NCBI GenBank assembly: GCA_021798395.1
Contig: JAJZHS010000093.1
Coordinates: 1-8,340, forward strand
Reading direction: 5' to 3'
Length of the DNA: 8,340 nucleotides
From: Pseudomonadota bacterium
GTDB taxonomy: Bacteria > Pseudomonadota > Gammaproteobacteria > Burkholderiales > Burkholderiaceae_C
A program made the translations under genes and the position numbers. Below the pieces are notes generated by a model. That model saw only the letters and a list, made by a program, of their open reading frames with translations. It did no database searches and was not told where the DNA came from. Position 1 is the first letter of the stretch. Each line of letters opens with the position of its first letter. Of this stretch, positions 1 to 5,836 are shown piece after piece.

Positions 1-117
1 GGTGGAGAAGACCACCGGGTCGATCAGCGCGAAATCGCCTTCGTCGCGCATGCGCTGCATCAGCACCGAGCCGACCATGCCGCGCCAGCCGACCAACCCT
101 ACCCGCATCTTTGCCAT
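1..117 (-). CDS. asd: Aspartate-semialdehyde dehydrogenase, N-terminal fragment (runs off the left edge)
   Basis: Asd reduces aspartyl-4-phosphate to aspartate-4-semialdehyde with NADPH, feeding lysine, threonine, methionine and diaminopimelate synthesis in the cytoplasm. Only the first 39 codons are inside the window. They read MAKMRVGLVGWRGMVGSVLM and onward to DPVVFST, the NADP-binding glycine-rich start (GxxGxVGxxL-like, here VGWRGMVGSVL) typical of proteobacterial Asd. The ATG at 117 is preferred because GGAAGA sits about six bases before it. An in-frame ATG at 108 (MRVGLV) is the alternative and matches the shorter starts of some homologues. The gene follows leuB by 25 bases on the same strand, so it is probably the last visible member of the leuCDB-asd operon. 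The order leuC-leuD-leuB-asd is known from Burkholderiales. Confidence 0.93.
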   Translation of the reverse strand, partial: MAKMRVGLVGWRGMVGSVLMQRMRDEGDFALIDPVVFST

Positions 118-142
118 CGTCGTCTTCCGTCGAATTCGAGAA

Positions 143-1240
143 TCAGTCCAGCGCCGCGACCACCGCGTCGCCCATCGCCGCGGTACCCACAGTGGCCGCG
201 CCGGGCTGCGCGATGTCGGCCGTGCGCAGGCCGTCGCGCAGCACCTTCTGCACCGCGGTCTCGATGCGCGCGGCGGCTGCGTCCTGGCGCAGCGAATAGC
301 GCAGCATCATGGCCGCGCTGAGGATGGTGGCCAGCGGGTTGGCGACGCCGCGGCCGGCGATGTCGGGGGCCGAGCCGTGCGACGGCTCGTACAGCCCGCG
401 CTGCTCGGCGTTCAGCGACGCCGACGGCAGCATGCCGATCGAGCCGGTCAGCATCGACGCCTCGTCGGACAGGATGTCGCCGAACATGTTGCCGGTGACG
501 ATGACGTCGAACTTCTTCGGCGCGCGCACCAGTTGCATCGCCGCGTTGTCGACGTACATGTGCTCGAGCGCGATGTCCGGATACTGCGCGTGCACCTCGC
601 TGACCACGTCCTTCCAGAACTGGAAGGTCTCCAGCACGTTGGCCTTGTCGACGCTGGTCACGCGGCCGGCGTGTCCGGCCGCCTTGCGCGTGCGCGCGGC
701 CTGGAACGCCACGTGCGCGATGCGCTCGATTTCCGGGCGGCTGTAGCGCATGGTGTCGAACGCCTCGGGCGCGCCGGCGAAGGCGCCGTCGGGCGCGACG
801 CGGCGCCCGCGCGGCTGGCCGAAGTAGATGTCGCCGGTGAGTTCGCGCACGATCAGGATGTCGAGTCCGGCGACGACCTCGGGCTTGAGGCTCGACGCGT
901 CGGCCAGCTCGGCGTACAGCAGCGCCGGGCGCAGATTGGCGAACAGCCCCAGGTTCTTGCGCAGCCCGAGAATGGCCTGCTCCGGGCGCAGCGCGCGCTC
1001 CAGCGTGTCGTAGCGCGGATCGCCGACCGCGCCGAACAACACCGCGTCGGCCGCGTGCGCCAGGCGCAGCGTGGTCTCGGGCAGCGGATGGCCGTGGGCC
1101 GCATACGCGGTGCCGCCGACGTCGGCGTATTCGAGTTCGAAGCGCAGGCCGTGGATCGCCTGCACGCGTTGCAGCACCTTGACCGCCTCGGCGACGATCT
1201 CCGGGCCGATACCGTCACCGGGCAGAACAGCAATCTTCAT
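143..1240 (-). CDS. leuB: 3-isopropylmalate dehydrogenase
   Basis: LeuB oxidises and decarboxylates 3-isopropylmalate with NAD+ to 2-oxoisocaproate, the third leucine-specific step, in the cytoplasm. The 365-residue protein has the usual family length. It starts KIAVLPGDGIGPEI (residues 2-15). Substrate-binding arginines are at R94, R104 and R132, Y139 follows in IYFGQPRG, and K199 lies in VDKANVLE. Metal ligands D231 (YVDNAAMQL), D255 and D259 (FGDILSDEAS) are present, as is the NAD-binding stretch EPSHGSAPDIAG with downstream NPLATILSAAMMLR. All known catalytic residues therefore seem present. The start is the ATG at 1240. An in-frame TTG at 1249 would add three residues but is less likely. 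No strong Shine-Dalgarno site precedes the ATG, and the gap after leuD is only 18 bases, so coupled translation from leuD is plausible. Confidence 0.97.
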   Translation of the reverse strand: MKIAVLPGDGIGPEIVAEAVKVLQRVQAIHGLRFELEYADVGGTAYAAHGHPLPETTLRLAHAADAVLFGAVGDPRYDTLERALRPEQAILGLRKNLGLFANLRPALLYAELADASSLKPEVVAGLDILIVRELTGDIYFGQPRGRRVAPDGAFAGAPEAFDTMRYSRPEIERIAHVAFQAARTRKAAGHAGRVTSVDKANVLETFQFWKDVVSEVHAQYPDIALEHMYVDNAAMQLVRAPKKFDVIVTGNMFGDILSDEASMLTGSIGMLPSASLNAEQRGLYEPSHGSAPDIAGRGVANPLATILSAAMMLRYSLRQDAAAARIETAVQKVLRDGLRTADIAQPGAATVGTAAMGDAVVAALD

Positions 1241-1258
1241 CGGTTTCAATCGGGTTGA

Positions 1259-1906
1259 TTACAGGATGCGGTGCGCGAGCCAGGGCATGCGCGCGATGCG
1301 CTCGGCCTCGAAGCTGCGGATCTTGTCGGCGTGGCGAAGCGTCAGGCCGATTTCGTCCAGGCCGCCGACGAGGCACTGCTTGCGGAACTCGGTGATCTCG
1401 AACGGCAGCTCGCTTCCGTCGGGCTTGACCACGCGCTGGCGCGGCAGGTCCACGGTCAGCCGGTAGCCGGCGAAGGCCGCGACTTCGTCGAACAGCCGCG
1501 CCACCTCGTGCTCGGGCAGCACAATCGGCAGCAGCCCGGTCTTGTAGCAGTTGTTGAAGAAAATGTCGGCGAAGCTCGGCGCGATGACGGCGCGGAAGCC
1601 GTACTGGTCGAGCGCCCACGGCGCGTGCTCGCGCGATGAACCGCAACCGAAGTTCTGGCGCGCCAGCAGGATGCTGCCGCCGGCATAGCGCGGCTGGTTC
1701 AGCACGAAATCGGGGTTCGGCTTGCGCGACGCCGGATCCTGCCCCGGTTCGCCGTGGTCGAGGTAGCGCCACTCGTCGAACAGGTTGGGGCCGAACCCGG
1801 TGCGCCGGATCGACTTCAGGAACTGCTTGGGGATGATCGCGTCGGTGTCGACGTTCTCGCGGTCGAGCGGGACGACCAGGCCCTGGTGGACGGTGAAGGC
1901 TTGCAT
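1259..1906 (-). CDS. leuD: 3-isopropylmalate dehydratase, small subunit
   Basis: LeuD is the small (swivel-domain) subunit of isopropylmalate isomerase. With LeuC it interconverts 2- and 3-isopropylmalate, the second leucine-specific step. The 215-residue protein has the family's normal length for proteobacteria. Landmarks are NVDTDAIIPKQFLK (18-31), FGPNLFDEWRY (38-48), the aconitase-swivel signature NFGCGSSREHAPWAL (85-99) and FADIFFNNCYKTGLLPI (112-128). The ATG at 1906 is supported by a GGAG about ten bases upstream and by the standard N-terminus MQAFTVHQGLVVPLDRENVDTD. It lies 40 bases after the leuC stop and 18 bases before the leuB ATG, on the same strand, so the three are presumably on one transcript. 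Confidence 0.97.
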   Translation of the reverse strand: MQAFTVHQGLVVPLDRENVDTDAIIPKQFLKSIRRTGFGPNLFDEWRYLDHGEPGQDPASRKPNPDFVLNQPRYAGGSILLARQNFGCGSSREHAPWALDQYGFRAVIAPSFADIFFNNCYKTGLLPIVLPEHEVARLFDEVAAFAGYRLTVDLPRQRVVKPDGSELPFEITEFRKQCLVGGLDEIGLTLRHADKIRSFEAERIARMPWLAHRIL

Positions 1907-1946
1907 GGGAGGGAGCTCCGTGTCGGGTATCAGCCTGGGTGCGGCG

Positions 1947-3347
1947 TCACAGCGCGCGCACGTCGACGAAGTGGCCGGCGATCGCGGCCGCCGCGGCCAT
2001 CGCCGGGCTGACCAGGTGGGTGCGCCCGCCCTGCCCCTGGCGGCCTTCGAAATTGCGGTTCGACGTCGACGCGCAGCGCTCGCCCGGATCGAGCCGGTCG
2101 GCGTTCATCGCCAGGCACATCGAGCAGCCGGGCTCGCGCCACTCGAAACCGGCGGCCTTGAACACCTTGTCCAGCCCCTCGCGCTCGGCCTGCGCCTTGA
2201 CCAGGCCCGAGCCCGGCACCGCCAGCGCCAGCCGCACGTTCGCCGCGATGCGCCTCCCGGCGAGCACGCGCGCGGCGTCGCGCAGGTCCTCGATGCGCGA
2301 ATTGGTGCACGAGCCGATGAACACCTTGTCGATGCGGATGTCGGCCAGCGGCTTGCCCGGCTCGAGGTTCATGTACTGCAGCGCGCGCTCCATCGCCGAG
2401 CGCTTGACCGGATCGGGCTCCTTGTCCGGGTCCGGAATGCGCGCGTCGATTCCGGCGACCATCTCCGGCGACGTGCCCCAGGTGACCTGCGGCACGATGC
2501 GCGCGGCGTCGAGATCGACGACGACGTCGAACTGCGCGCCCGCATCCGACTGCAGCGTGCGCCAGTAGCGCTCGGCCTGCGCCCATTCGACGTCGGTCGG
2601 CGCGAACGGCCGGCCCCTGAGATAGCGCAGCGTGGTCTCGTCAACCGCGACCAGCCCGGCGCGCGCGCCGGCCTCGATCGCCATGTTGCACAGCGTCATG
2701 CGGCCTTCCATGCTCAGCGCGCGGACGGTCGAGCCGGCGAACTCGATCGTCGCGCCGGTGCCGCCGGCGGTGCCGATGCGACCGATCACCGCCAGTGCGA
2801 TGTCCTTCGCCGTGCAGCCCGCGCCCAGCCGGCCTTCGACGCGCACCAGCATGTTCTTCATCTTGCGCGCCAGCAGCGTCTGCGTGGCCAGCACGTGCTC
2901 GACCTCGGACGTGCCGATGCCGAACGCCAGCGCGCCGAACGCGCCGTGGGTGCTGGTGTGCGAGTCGCCGCAGACCACCGTCATGCCCGGCAGCGTGGCG
3001 CCCTGCTCGGGGCCGATGACGTGCACGATTCCCTGGCGGCGGTCGTTCATCTTGAACTGGGTGATTCCCAGGCGGTCGCAGTTCGCGTCCAGAGTGTCGA
3101 CCTGCAGCTTCGACACCGGGTCGGAAATGCCGCCCGAACGGTCGGTGGTCGGCACGTTGTGGTCCGACACCGCCAGGTTGGCGCTGATGCGCCAGACGCG
3201 GCGCCCGGCCAGCTCCAGGCCCTCGAACGCCTGCGGGCTGGTCACTTCGTGCACCAGGTGGCGGTCGATGTACAGCAGCGCGGTGCCGTCGGCTTCGACG
3301 TTGACCACGTGTTCGTCCCAGAGCTTGTCGTACAGCGTGCGTTGCAT
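1947..3347 (-). CDS. leuC: 3-isopropylmalate dehydratase, large subunit
   Basis: LeuC is the large, [4Fe-4S]-containing subunit of isopropylmalate isomerase (aconitase superfamily), partner of LeuD. The 466-residue protein has the expected length and starts MQRTLYDKLWDEHVV. Cluster cysteines are C347 (FIGSCTNSRIEDLR), C408 and C411 (EPGCSMCLAMN). Other family stretches are VCGDSHTSTHGAFGALAFGIG (125-145) and NRNFEGRQGQGGRTHLVSPAMAAAAAIAGHF (430-460). The ATG at 3347 is chosen because it gives the standard N-terminus. An in-frame GTG at 3401 would add 18 residues unlike the family. There is no clear Shine-Dalgarno sequence before the ATG; the upstream bases are C-rich. It is the first gene of the leuCDB run, and a strong hairpin lies about 70 bases upstream. 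Confidence 0.97.
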   Translation of the reverse strand: MQRTLYDKLWDEHVVNVEADGTALLYIDRHLVHEVTSPQAFEGLELAGRRVWRISANLAVSDHNVPTTDRSGGISDPVSKLQVDTLDANCDRLGITQFKMNDRRQGIVHVIGPEQGATLPGMTVVCGDSHTSTHGAFGALAFGIGTSEVEHVLATQTLLARKMKNMLVRVEGRLGAGCTAKDIALAVIGRIGTAGGTGATIEFAGSTVRALSMEGRMTLCNMAIEAGARAGLVAVDETTLRYLRGRPFAPTDVEWAQAERYWRTLQSDAGAQFDVVVDLDAARIVPQVTWGTSPEMVAGIDARIPDPDKEPDPVKRSAMERALQYMNLEPGKPLADIRIDKVFIGSCTNSRIEDLRDAARVLAGRRIAANVRLALAVPGSGLVKAQAEREGLDKVFKAAGFEWREPGCSMCLAMNADRLDPGERCASTSNRNFEGRQGQGGRTHLVSPAMAAAAAIAGHFVDVRAL

Positions 3348-3419
3348 GGCGGGCGGTCGGTGGCGCCGTCCGCGCGCCGCGGGCGGCTGGCGGCAGACCA
3401 CATAGAGGTTGATGGGAGC

Positions 3420-3455
3420 GGGTCCGCCGCACGGCAGGCACCGTGCGGCGGACCC
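3420..3455 (-). promoter_or_regulatory. Perfect 15-bp inverted repeat (hairpin) in the leuC leader
   Basis: The arm at 3420-3434 (GGGTCCGCCGCACGG) is the exact reverse complement of 3441-3455, with a six-base loop CAGGCA at 3435-3440. It lies 73 bases upstream of the leuC ATG. Neither strand has a T-run after it, so it does not look like an intrinsic terminator. On the minus strand the sequence TAGAAT (3459-3464) sits just upstream and resembles a -10 box, though no good -35 box is found 16-18 bases further up. If that -10 is real, the leuC transcript would begin at or just inside the hairpin. That would place it as a 5'-end stem-loop affecting mRNA stability or regulation, or as an operator. 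The role is inferred; the repeat itself is seen directly. Confidence 0.6.
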
Positions 3456-3779
3456 TGCATTCTAGTCTCTGGGGGGGCACGGGCGAGGCGCAGCGGGGCG
3501 ATTTTCCGACGCGCGCGGCGGGTTTGTTGCATCGCCGCAGCGGCATCGATGGCCGCGCCCATCGATGCCGCCGCCAGGGCTGGAACTTCGGTGCGCGAAC
3601 CGCGGTCCAACCGCGAGTCTCAACTCCACGATGGAGACCCTCGATGCTGCCCGATTCGAACCGCCGCGCGCCGCGCCCCGTCACCCAGCCGATCGCCAGC
3701 ACGGCGACGCGCCGCCTGCGGCGCCGCCGCGTCGCCGCGCTGCTTGCGCCTCCGGTGCGCGTGGCCCGGCAGCGCGCCT
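3456..3779. other. Intergenic stretch between leuC leader and TnpB element; no convincing gene
   Basis: About 320 bases with no reading frame that I can support. It should hold the leuC promoter on the minus strand. It carries three inverted repeats: a long one at 3540-3571 (listed separately), CGCGGT-CCA-ACCGCG at 3601-3615, and CTCCA-CGA-TGGAG at 3624-3636. A short plus-strand frame starting with ATG at 3644 has a GGAG seven bases upstream, but it reads into the element's right end and is arginine/proline-rich like random GC-rich sequence. I also looked here, in all minus-strand frames, for the missing C-terminal part of exported-protein member A and did not find it. Confidence 0.5.
3540..3571. 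repeat. 13-bp perfect inverted repeat with ATCGAT core in each arm
   Basis: GCGGCATCGATGG at 3540-3552 is mirrored exactly by CCATCGATGCCGC-type sequence at 3559-3571, with a six-base spacer CCGCGC. Each arm contains the palindrome ATCGAT. It lies about 190 bases upstream of the leuC ATG and about 75 bases upstream of the TAGAAT box, so it could be an operator, or a transcript hairpin from whatever is transcribed here. No T-run follows on either strand, which argues against an intrinsic terminator. Function is unknown. Confidence 0.5.
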
Positions 3780-3929
3780 TTGACGTCCTCTCCGCCCTCA
3801 GCCCTGCGGGCTGCCGCCTGAAGGCGGGAAGGACGGAGATTCCTGGAGGTCGCCCTCCGAGGTTCCTGCTTCACGGAGCACTGCCTCGGCAGCTTGTGCC
3901 GCTCTGGCCTTACGCACTCTCCACAGGCT
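3780..3929 (-). ncRNA. Putative TnpB guide-RNA scaffold (omega RNA / reRNA) and right end
   Basis: In characterised TnpB systems such as ISDra2, the 3' part of the element is transcribed as a scaffold RNA ending at the right end. The following flank acts as guide. Here the 150 bases after the tnpB stop can fold: CCGCC-TTCA-GGCGG (3814-3827), AGCCC-GCA-GGGCT (3800-3812), enclosed by CTCCG (3834-3838) pairing with CGGAG (3790-3794). An alternative outer pairing is GTCCT/AGGAC. The scaffold would end in TCAA at 3780. The guide would then be the next roughly 16-20 bases on the minus strand, starting AGGCGCGCTGCC at 3779. The 5' limit is unknown and probably lies inside the tnpB coding sequence. 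The fold and family analogy are the evidence; expression is inferred. Confidence 0.5.
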
Positions 3930-5051
3930 TTACGCTCCCGCGAGTCCCGCGGTACGGTGTTCCATCGCGGCACGCCCGGCCGCCAGGAGGTTCCTGGCCG
4001 CGTTGGTGTCGCGCTCATGCTCGGCTCCACACACGCAGCGCCAGCGGCGCTGCGAGAGCGTGAGCTCGGTGTTCTTGCAGCCGCAGGCGCTGCACAGCTT
4101 GCTCGAGGCAAAGTTCCTGGGGGCCTGCCAGAAGGTGCGCCCGTACCACTGCGCCTTGTAGCGCAGCTGCCGAAGCAGCTCGCCCCAGGCGGCGTCCGCG
4201 ATGGAGCGCGCCAGGCGCGTTCGCATCAAGCCTCGAATGCTCAGCTCTTCCGCGTACACCGCTTGGTTTTCGCGTAGAAGGTGCGTGGAGAGCTGGTGAA
4301 GAAAGTTCGAGCGCGCATCGGCGATGCGCGCGTGGAGTGCGGCCAGGCGAAGCCGGGCCTTGCTGCGGTTGGCCGAGCCCTTGCGCTTGCGCGCGAGCGC
4401 CTGCGAGAGGCGCCGCACCTGATGCAAGAGCTTGGCCAGAAACTTCGGAGGAGCCACCGGCACGCCTTGCGCATCGGTGATGAAACTCAGAAGCCCCAGG
4501 TCGATGCCGGTGTCGCGTGAGGCAGGAGCGAGGGCGGCTACCTGCTCTTCGCACAGGAAGCTGGCGAAGTAGCGTCCGGCCGGGTCCTTCGTGATGGTGA
4601 CTTGGCTGGGTGCGCTGGGCAGCGCACGCGACCAGCGAACCTCAAGCAGTCCCTCGAAGCGCGCGAGCCTGAGCTTGCCGTCTTGCAGGCCGAAGCCGTG
4701 GCGCATGAGGGTGAAGGCCTGGTGGCCTTCCTTGCGCTTGAAGGCGGGGTAGCGGCTGCGCTTGGAGAAGAAGTTCTGGAACGCTTGACTGAGGTGGCGC
4801 AGCGACTGCTGCAGCGCGATGTTCGAGACGTCGTTCAGCCACGAGCACTCAGGAGCCTTCTTCAACTCGGTGAGCGCCTTGCAATCCTTGGCATAGCTGC
4901 AGCTCGTCCGATGCTCTTGCCAGGCCTGGCTGCGCGCGTGCAGGAAGTGGTTGTAGACGAAGCGTGCGCAGCCAAAGGTCTGCGCCAGCGAAGCCTTCTG
5001 AGCTTCGCTGGGGTAAAGCCGGAACTTGTAGGCGCGCAACACCTTCTGCAT
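3930..5051 (-). CDS. tnpB: TnpB, RNA-guided RuvC-type endonuclease of IS200/IS605 family (OrfB)
   Basis: TnpB proteins are compact RNA-guided DNA nucleases, ancestors of Cas12, that help the element persist at its donor site. This 373-residue protein has full family length. It has the typical N-terminus YKFRLYPSEAQKASLAQTFG and the helix-turn-helix-like N-terminal segment (FVYNHFLHARSQAW, 31-44). RuvC-I Asp is D184 in GIDLGL, RuvC-II Glu is E268 in VYAEELSIRGL, and RuvC-III Asp is D348 in HERDTNAARNLL. The zinc-finger cysteines are C320 and C323 (CSAC), then C339 and C341 (CVCG), the second pair spaced CxC rather than CxxC. All three catalytic acids are present and there is no frameshift, so it is likely functional. 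The ATG at 5051 gives the standard start, but no good Shine-Dalgarno site precedes it. No tnpA lies alongside. Confidence 0.95.
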   Translation of the reverse strand: MQKVLRAYKFRLYPSEAQKASLAQTFGCARFVYNHFLHARSQAWQEHRTSCSYAKDCKALTELKKAPECSWLNDVSNIALQQSLRHLSQAFQNFFSKRSRYPAFKRKEGHQAFTLMRHGFGLQDGKLRLARFEGLLEVRWSRALPSAPSQVTITKDPAGRYFASFLCEEQVAALAPASRDTGIDLGLLSFITDAQGVPVAPPKFLAKLLHQVRRLSQALARKRKGSANRSKARLRLAALHARIADARSNFLHQLSTHLLRENQAVYAEELSIRGLMRTRLARSIADAAWGELLRQLRYKAQWYGRTFWQAPRNFASSKLCSACGCKNTELTLSQRRWRCVCGAEHERDTNAARNLLAAGRAAMEHRTAGLAGA

Positions 5052-5061
5052 GTTACTGTGT

Positions 5062-5090
5062 ATATTAACAGTTCATGCGTTGTGGCGCAA
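5062..5090 (-). promoter_or_regulatory. Candidate tnpB promoter in the left end
   Basis: On the minus strand TTGCGC (5085-5090) and TAATAT (5062-5067) are separated by exactly 17 bases, a sigma-70-like arrangement with 4 of 6 consensus bases in each box. The stretch is much more AT-rich than the rest of the window. It would start transcription only a few bases before the tnpB ATG, giving a very short leader. A small dyad, ACTGT (5055-5059) with ACAGT (5068-5072), overlaps the -10 region and could bind a regulator. The stop codon (TAA, 5065-5067) of the truncated gene A lies in the same AT-rich patch. Confidence 0.4.
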
Positions 5091-5676
5091 CAGACTCAGC
5101 GCCGCTAACTCCGGCCTGAAGGCCGAAGCCTGCGCGGCGGTTATCGAGGGTCAGCGCGGTCGGCGTGACGCTCGACAGCGGGTAGGCGAACACGTGGCAA
5201 CCGCTGCAGCGGGCATTGATCTGGGTGACGCGGGATGCGCTCGACGCCCCGTCGTCGACCGCGCCGGACTCGGGCTCGGCGTAGAACTCCACGCTGTAGC
5301 GATTGCGCCAGCTCCCGTCGGTGGCGTCGCGTGCGCTCTGGCAGGTCAGCCGCAGATGGGAAAACGCGTCGGACGCCAGGTGCGGCGACAGCCCGGCCAG
5401 CGCCCGGGCCGGCCACACCGGCGACGGAATGTCCATGGTGTAGCGGGTGGACGGCGCGATGTCGATCCAGGGTTCGTAGAGCTCGATTTCGCTGAACGGC
5501 CCCGCCGCGCTGTGGTGAACACCGACCACCGTGCAACGCAGATCGATCGGCAGGCTGTTGACCACGTTCACGGAGCCGTGCGCCGCGGCCTGGCTGCACA
5601 GCGCGCTGCAGGCGAGGGCCGCCGCGGCGACCAGCGGCATGACGCAGCGCGACGCGGTCGATGAGGATGTAAACAT
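5065..5676 (-). CDS. Exported protein of unknown family, member A; C-terminus truncated by the TnpB element
   Basis: I do not recognise this family. The 203-residue product starts with a signal peptide (hydrophobic core about 12-29, likely cleavage after AAA near 32), so it should reach the periplasm or outside. It resembles member C throughout: SVNVVNSLPIDLRCTVVGVH (35-54) against HVSVTNLLPIEVTCTMQGVH, then FSHLRLTC (105-112), RNRYSVEFYAE (124-134) and TQINARCSGCHVFAYPLSSVTPT (151-173). After TPT the similarity stops. Members B and C continue for over 80 more residues, while here the last 20-25 residues are encoded by the left end of the TnpB element, and the stop lies in the tnpB promoter region. 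Residues 157-161 form a CSGCH (CxxCH) motif that C lacks (HCSEGH). ATG 5676 is chosen for its AAGGAA eight bases upstream and the signal peptide; a GTG at 5742 is less likely. Probably a disrupted gene. Confidence 0.7.
   Translation of the reverse strand: MFTSSSTASRCVMPLVAAAALACSALCSQAAAHGSVNVVNSLPIDLRCTVVGVHHSAAGPFSEIELYEPWIDIAPSTRYTMDIPSPVWPARALAGLSPHLASDAFSHLRLTCQSARDATDGSWRNRYSVEFYAEPESGAVDDGASSASRVTQINARCSGCHVFAYPLSSVTPTALTLDNRRAGFGLQAGVSGAESVAPQRMNC
5100..5139 (-). repeat. Left-end subterminal hairpin of the TnpB element
   Basis: CTCCGGCC (5109-5116) pairs with GGCCGAAG (5121-5128) around a four-base loop, with one G-T pair. An outer stem CGCCGC (5100-5105) / GCGGCG (5134-5139) encloses it with short unpaired bulges. 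IS200/IS605 elements carry such imperfect subterminal hairpins as TnpA recognition sites. The right-end hairpin has the same loop, which supports this reading. Confidence 0.6.
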
Positions 5677-5706
5677 CGATGATTTCCTTTCAACGGACGC
5701 TTGCAA

Positions 5707-5753
5707 GGTGGCGGACCATCCGCGCACCTGGATGATGGACACTTCTGGTTACA
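5707..5753 (-). promoter_or_regulatory. Conserved leader of gene A: TGTAACC block plus bulged stem-loop
   Basis: Read on the minus strand this contains TGTAACC (5747-5753), GTGTCCATC, then the stem-loop GGTG-c-GCGGA-TGG-TCCGC-CACC (5707-5728), ending 30 bases before the ATG. Nearly the same sequence stands before gene B, with the loop changed from TGG to TCT and the stem unchanged. TGTAACC resembles the -35 box of some ECF sigma factors (for example GTAACC of Caulobacter SigF), but I find no fitting -10 box at the usual 16-17 base distance. It may be a promoter, an mRNA element, or both. Confidence 0.55.
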
Positions 5754-5836
5754 TCAAGGCTCGCCGGCAACGCGTGGACAAATGCCCATGTCGCAGCCGA
5801 TGCACAGCCACGCGCGCAGTCCGGGAGCCGTCCGGC

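Larger units (their letters stand above)
3780..5140 (-). mobile_element. IS200/IS605-type element carrying tnpB only (IS1341-like layout)
   Basis: The element consists of a left-end hairpin (5100-5139), a likely promoter, one gene (tnpB) and a structured right end whose minus-strand sequence finishes GAGAGGACGTCAA. That matches the usual end of this group, where the scaffold closes in TCAA. Both end hairpins share a TTCA loop on the minus strand (GGCC-TTCA-GGCC at the left end, CCGCC-TTCA-GGCGG at the right end). No terminal inverted repeats or target duplication are expected for this family and none are seen. No tnpA (HUH Y1 transposase) is present, so movement would need TnpA in trans. The right edge is set by the TCAA motif at 3780-3783. 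The left edge is uncertain by about 10 bases (5139-5150). The left end falls within the 3' part of exported-protein gene A. Confidence 0.72.

Noticed and set aside
2..1258. A 418-codon plus-strand open frame opposite leuB
   Set aside because: It lies antisense to a well-supported leuB and is rich in Arg, Ala, His and Gln with no domain signs; a product of high GC at third positions.
3648..3672. Possible tRNA T-arm on the minus strand (GGTTCGAATC)
   Set aside because: The five bases on each side do not pair as a T-stem should and no acceptor, D or anticodon arm can be placed; TTCGAA is a chance palindrome.
3644..3779. Small plus-strand frame with a good GGAG site, beginning MLPDSNRRAPRPV
   Set aside because: It runs straight into the TnpB right end, is Arg/Pro/Ala-rich, shows no likeness to the exported family or anything I know, and no continuation exists beyond the element.
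1785..3821. A 678-codon plus-strand open frame opposite leuC
   Set aside because: Antisense to leuC, which has all cluster cysteines; the composition is that of a shadow frame and it crosses operon and intergenic borders.
3790..3838. Hairpins after tnpB as an intrinsic terminator
   Set aside because: No U-run follows, and the sequence ends in the TCAA right-end motif, so the scaffold/right-end reading fits better.
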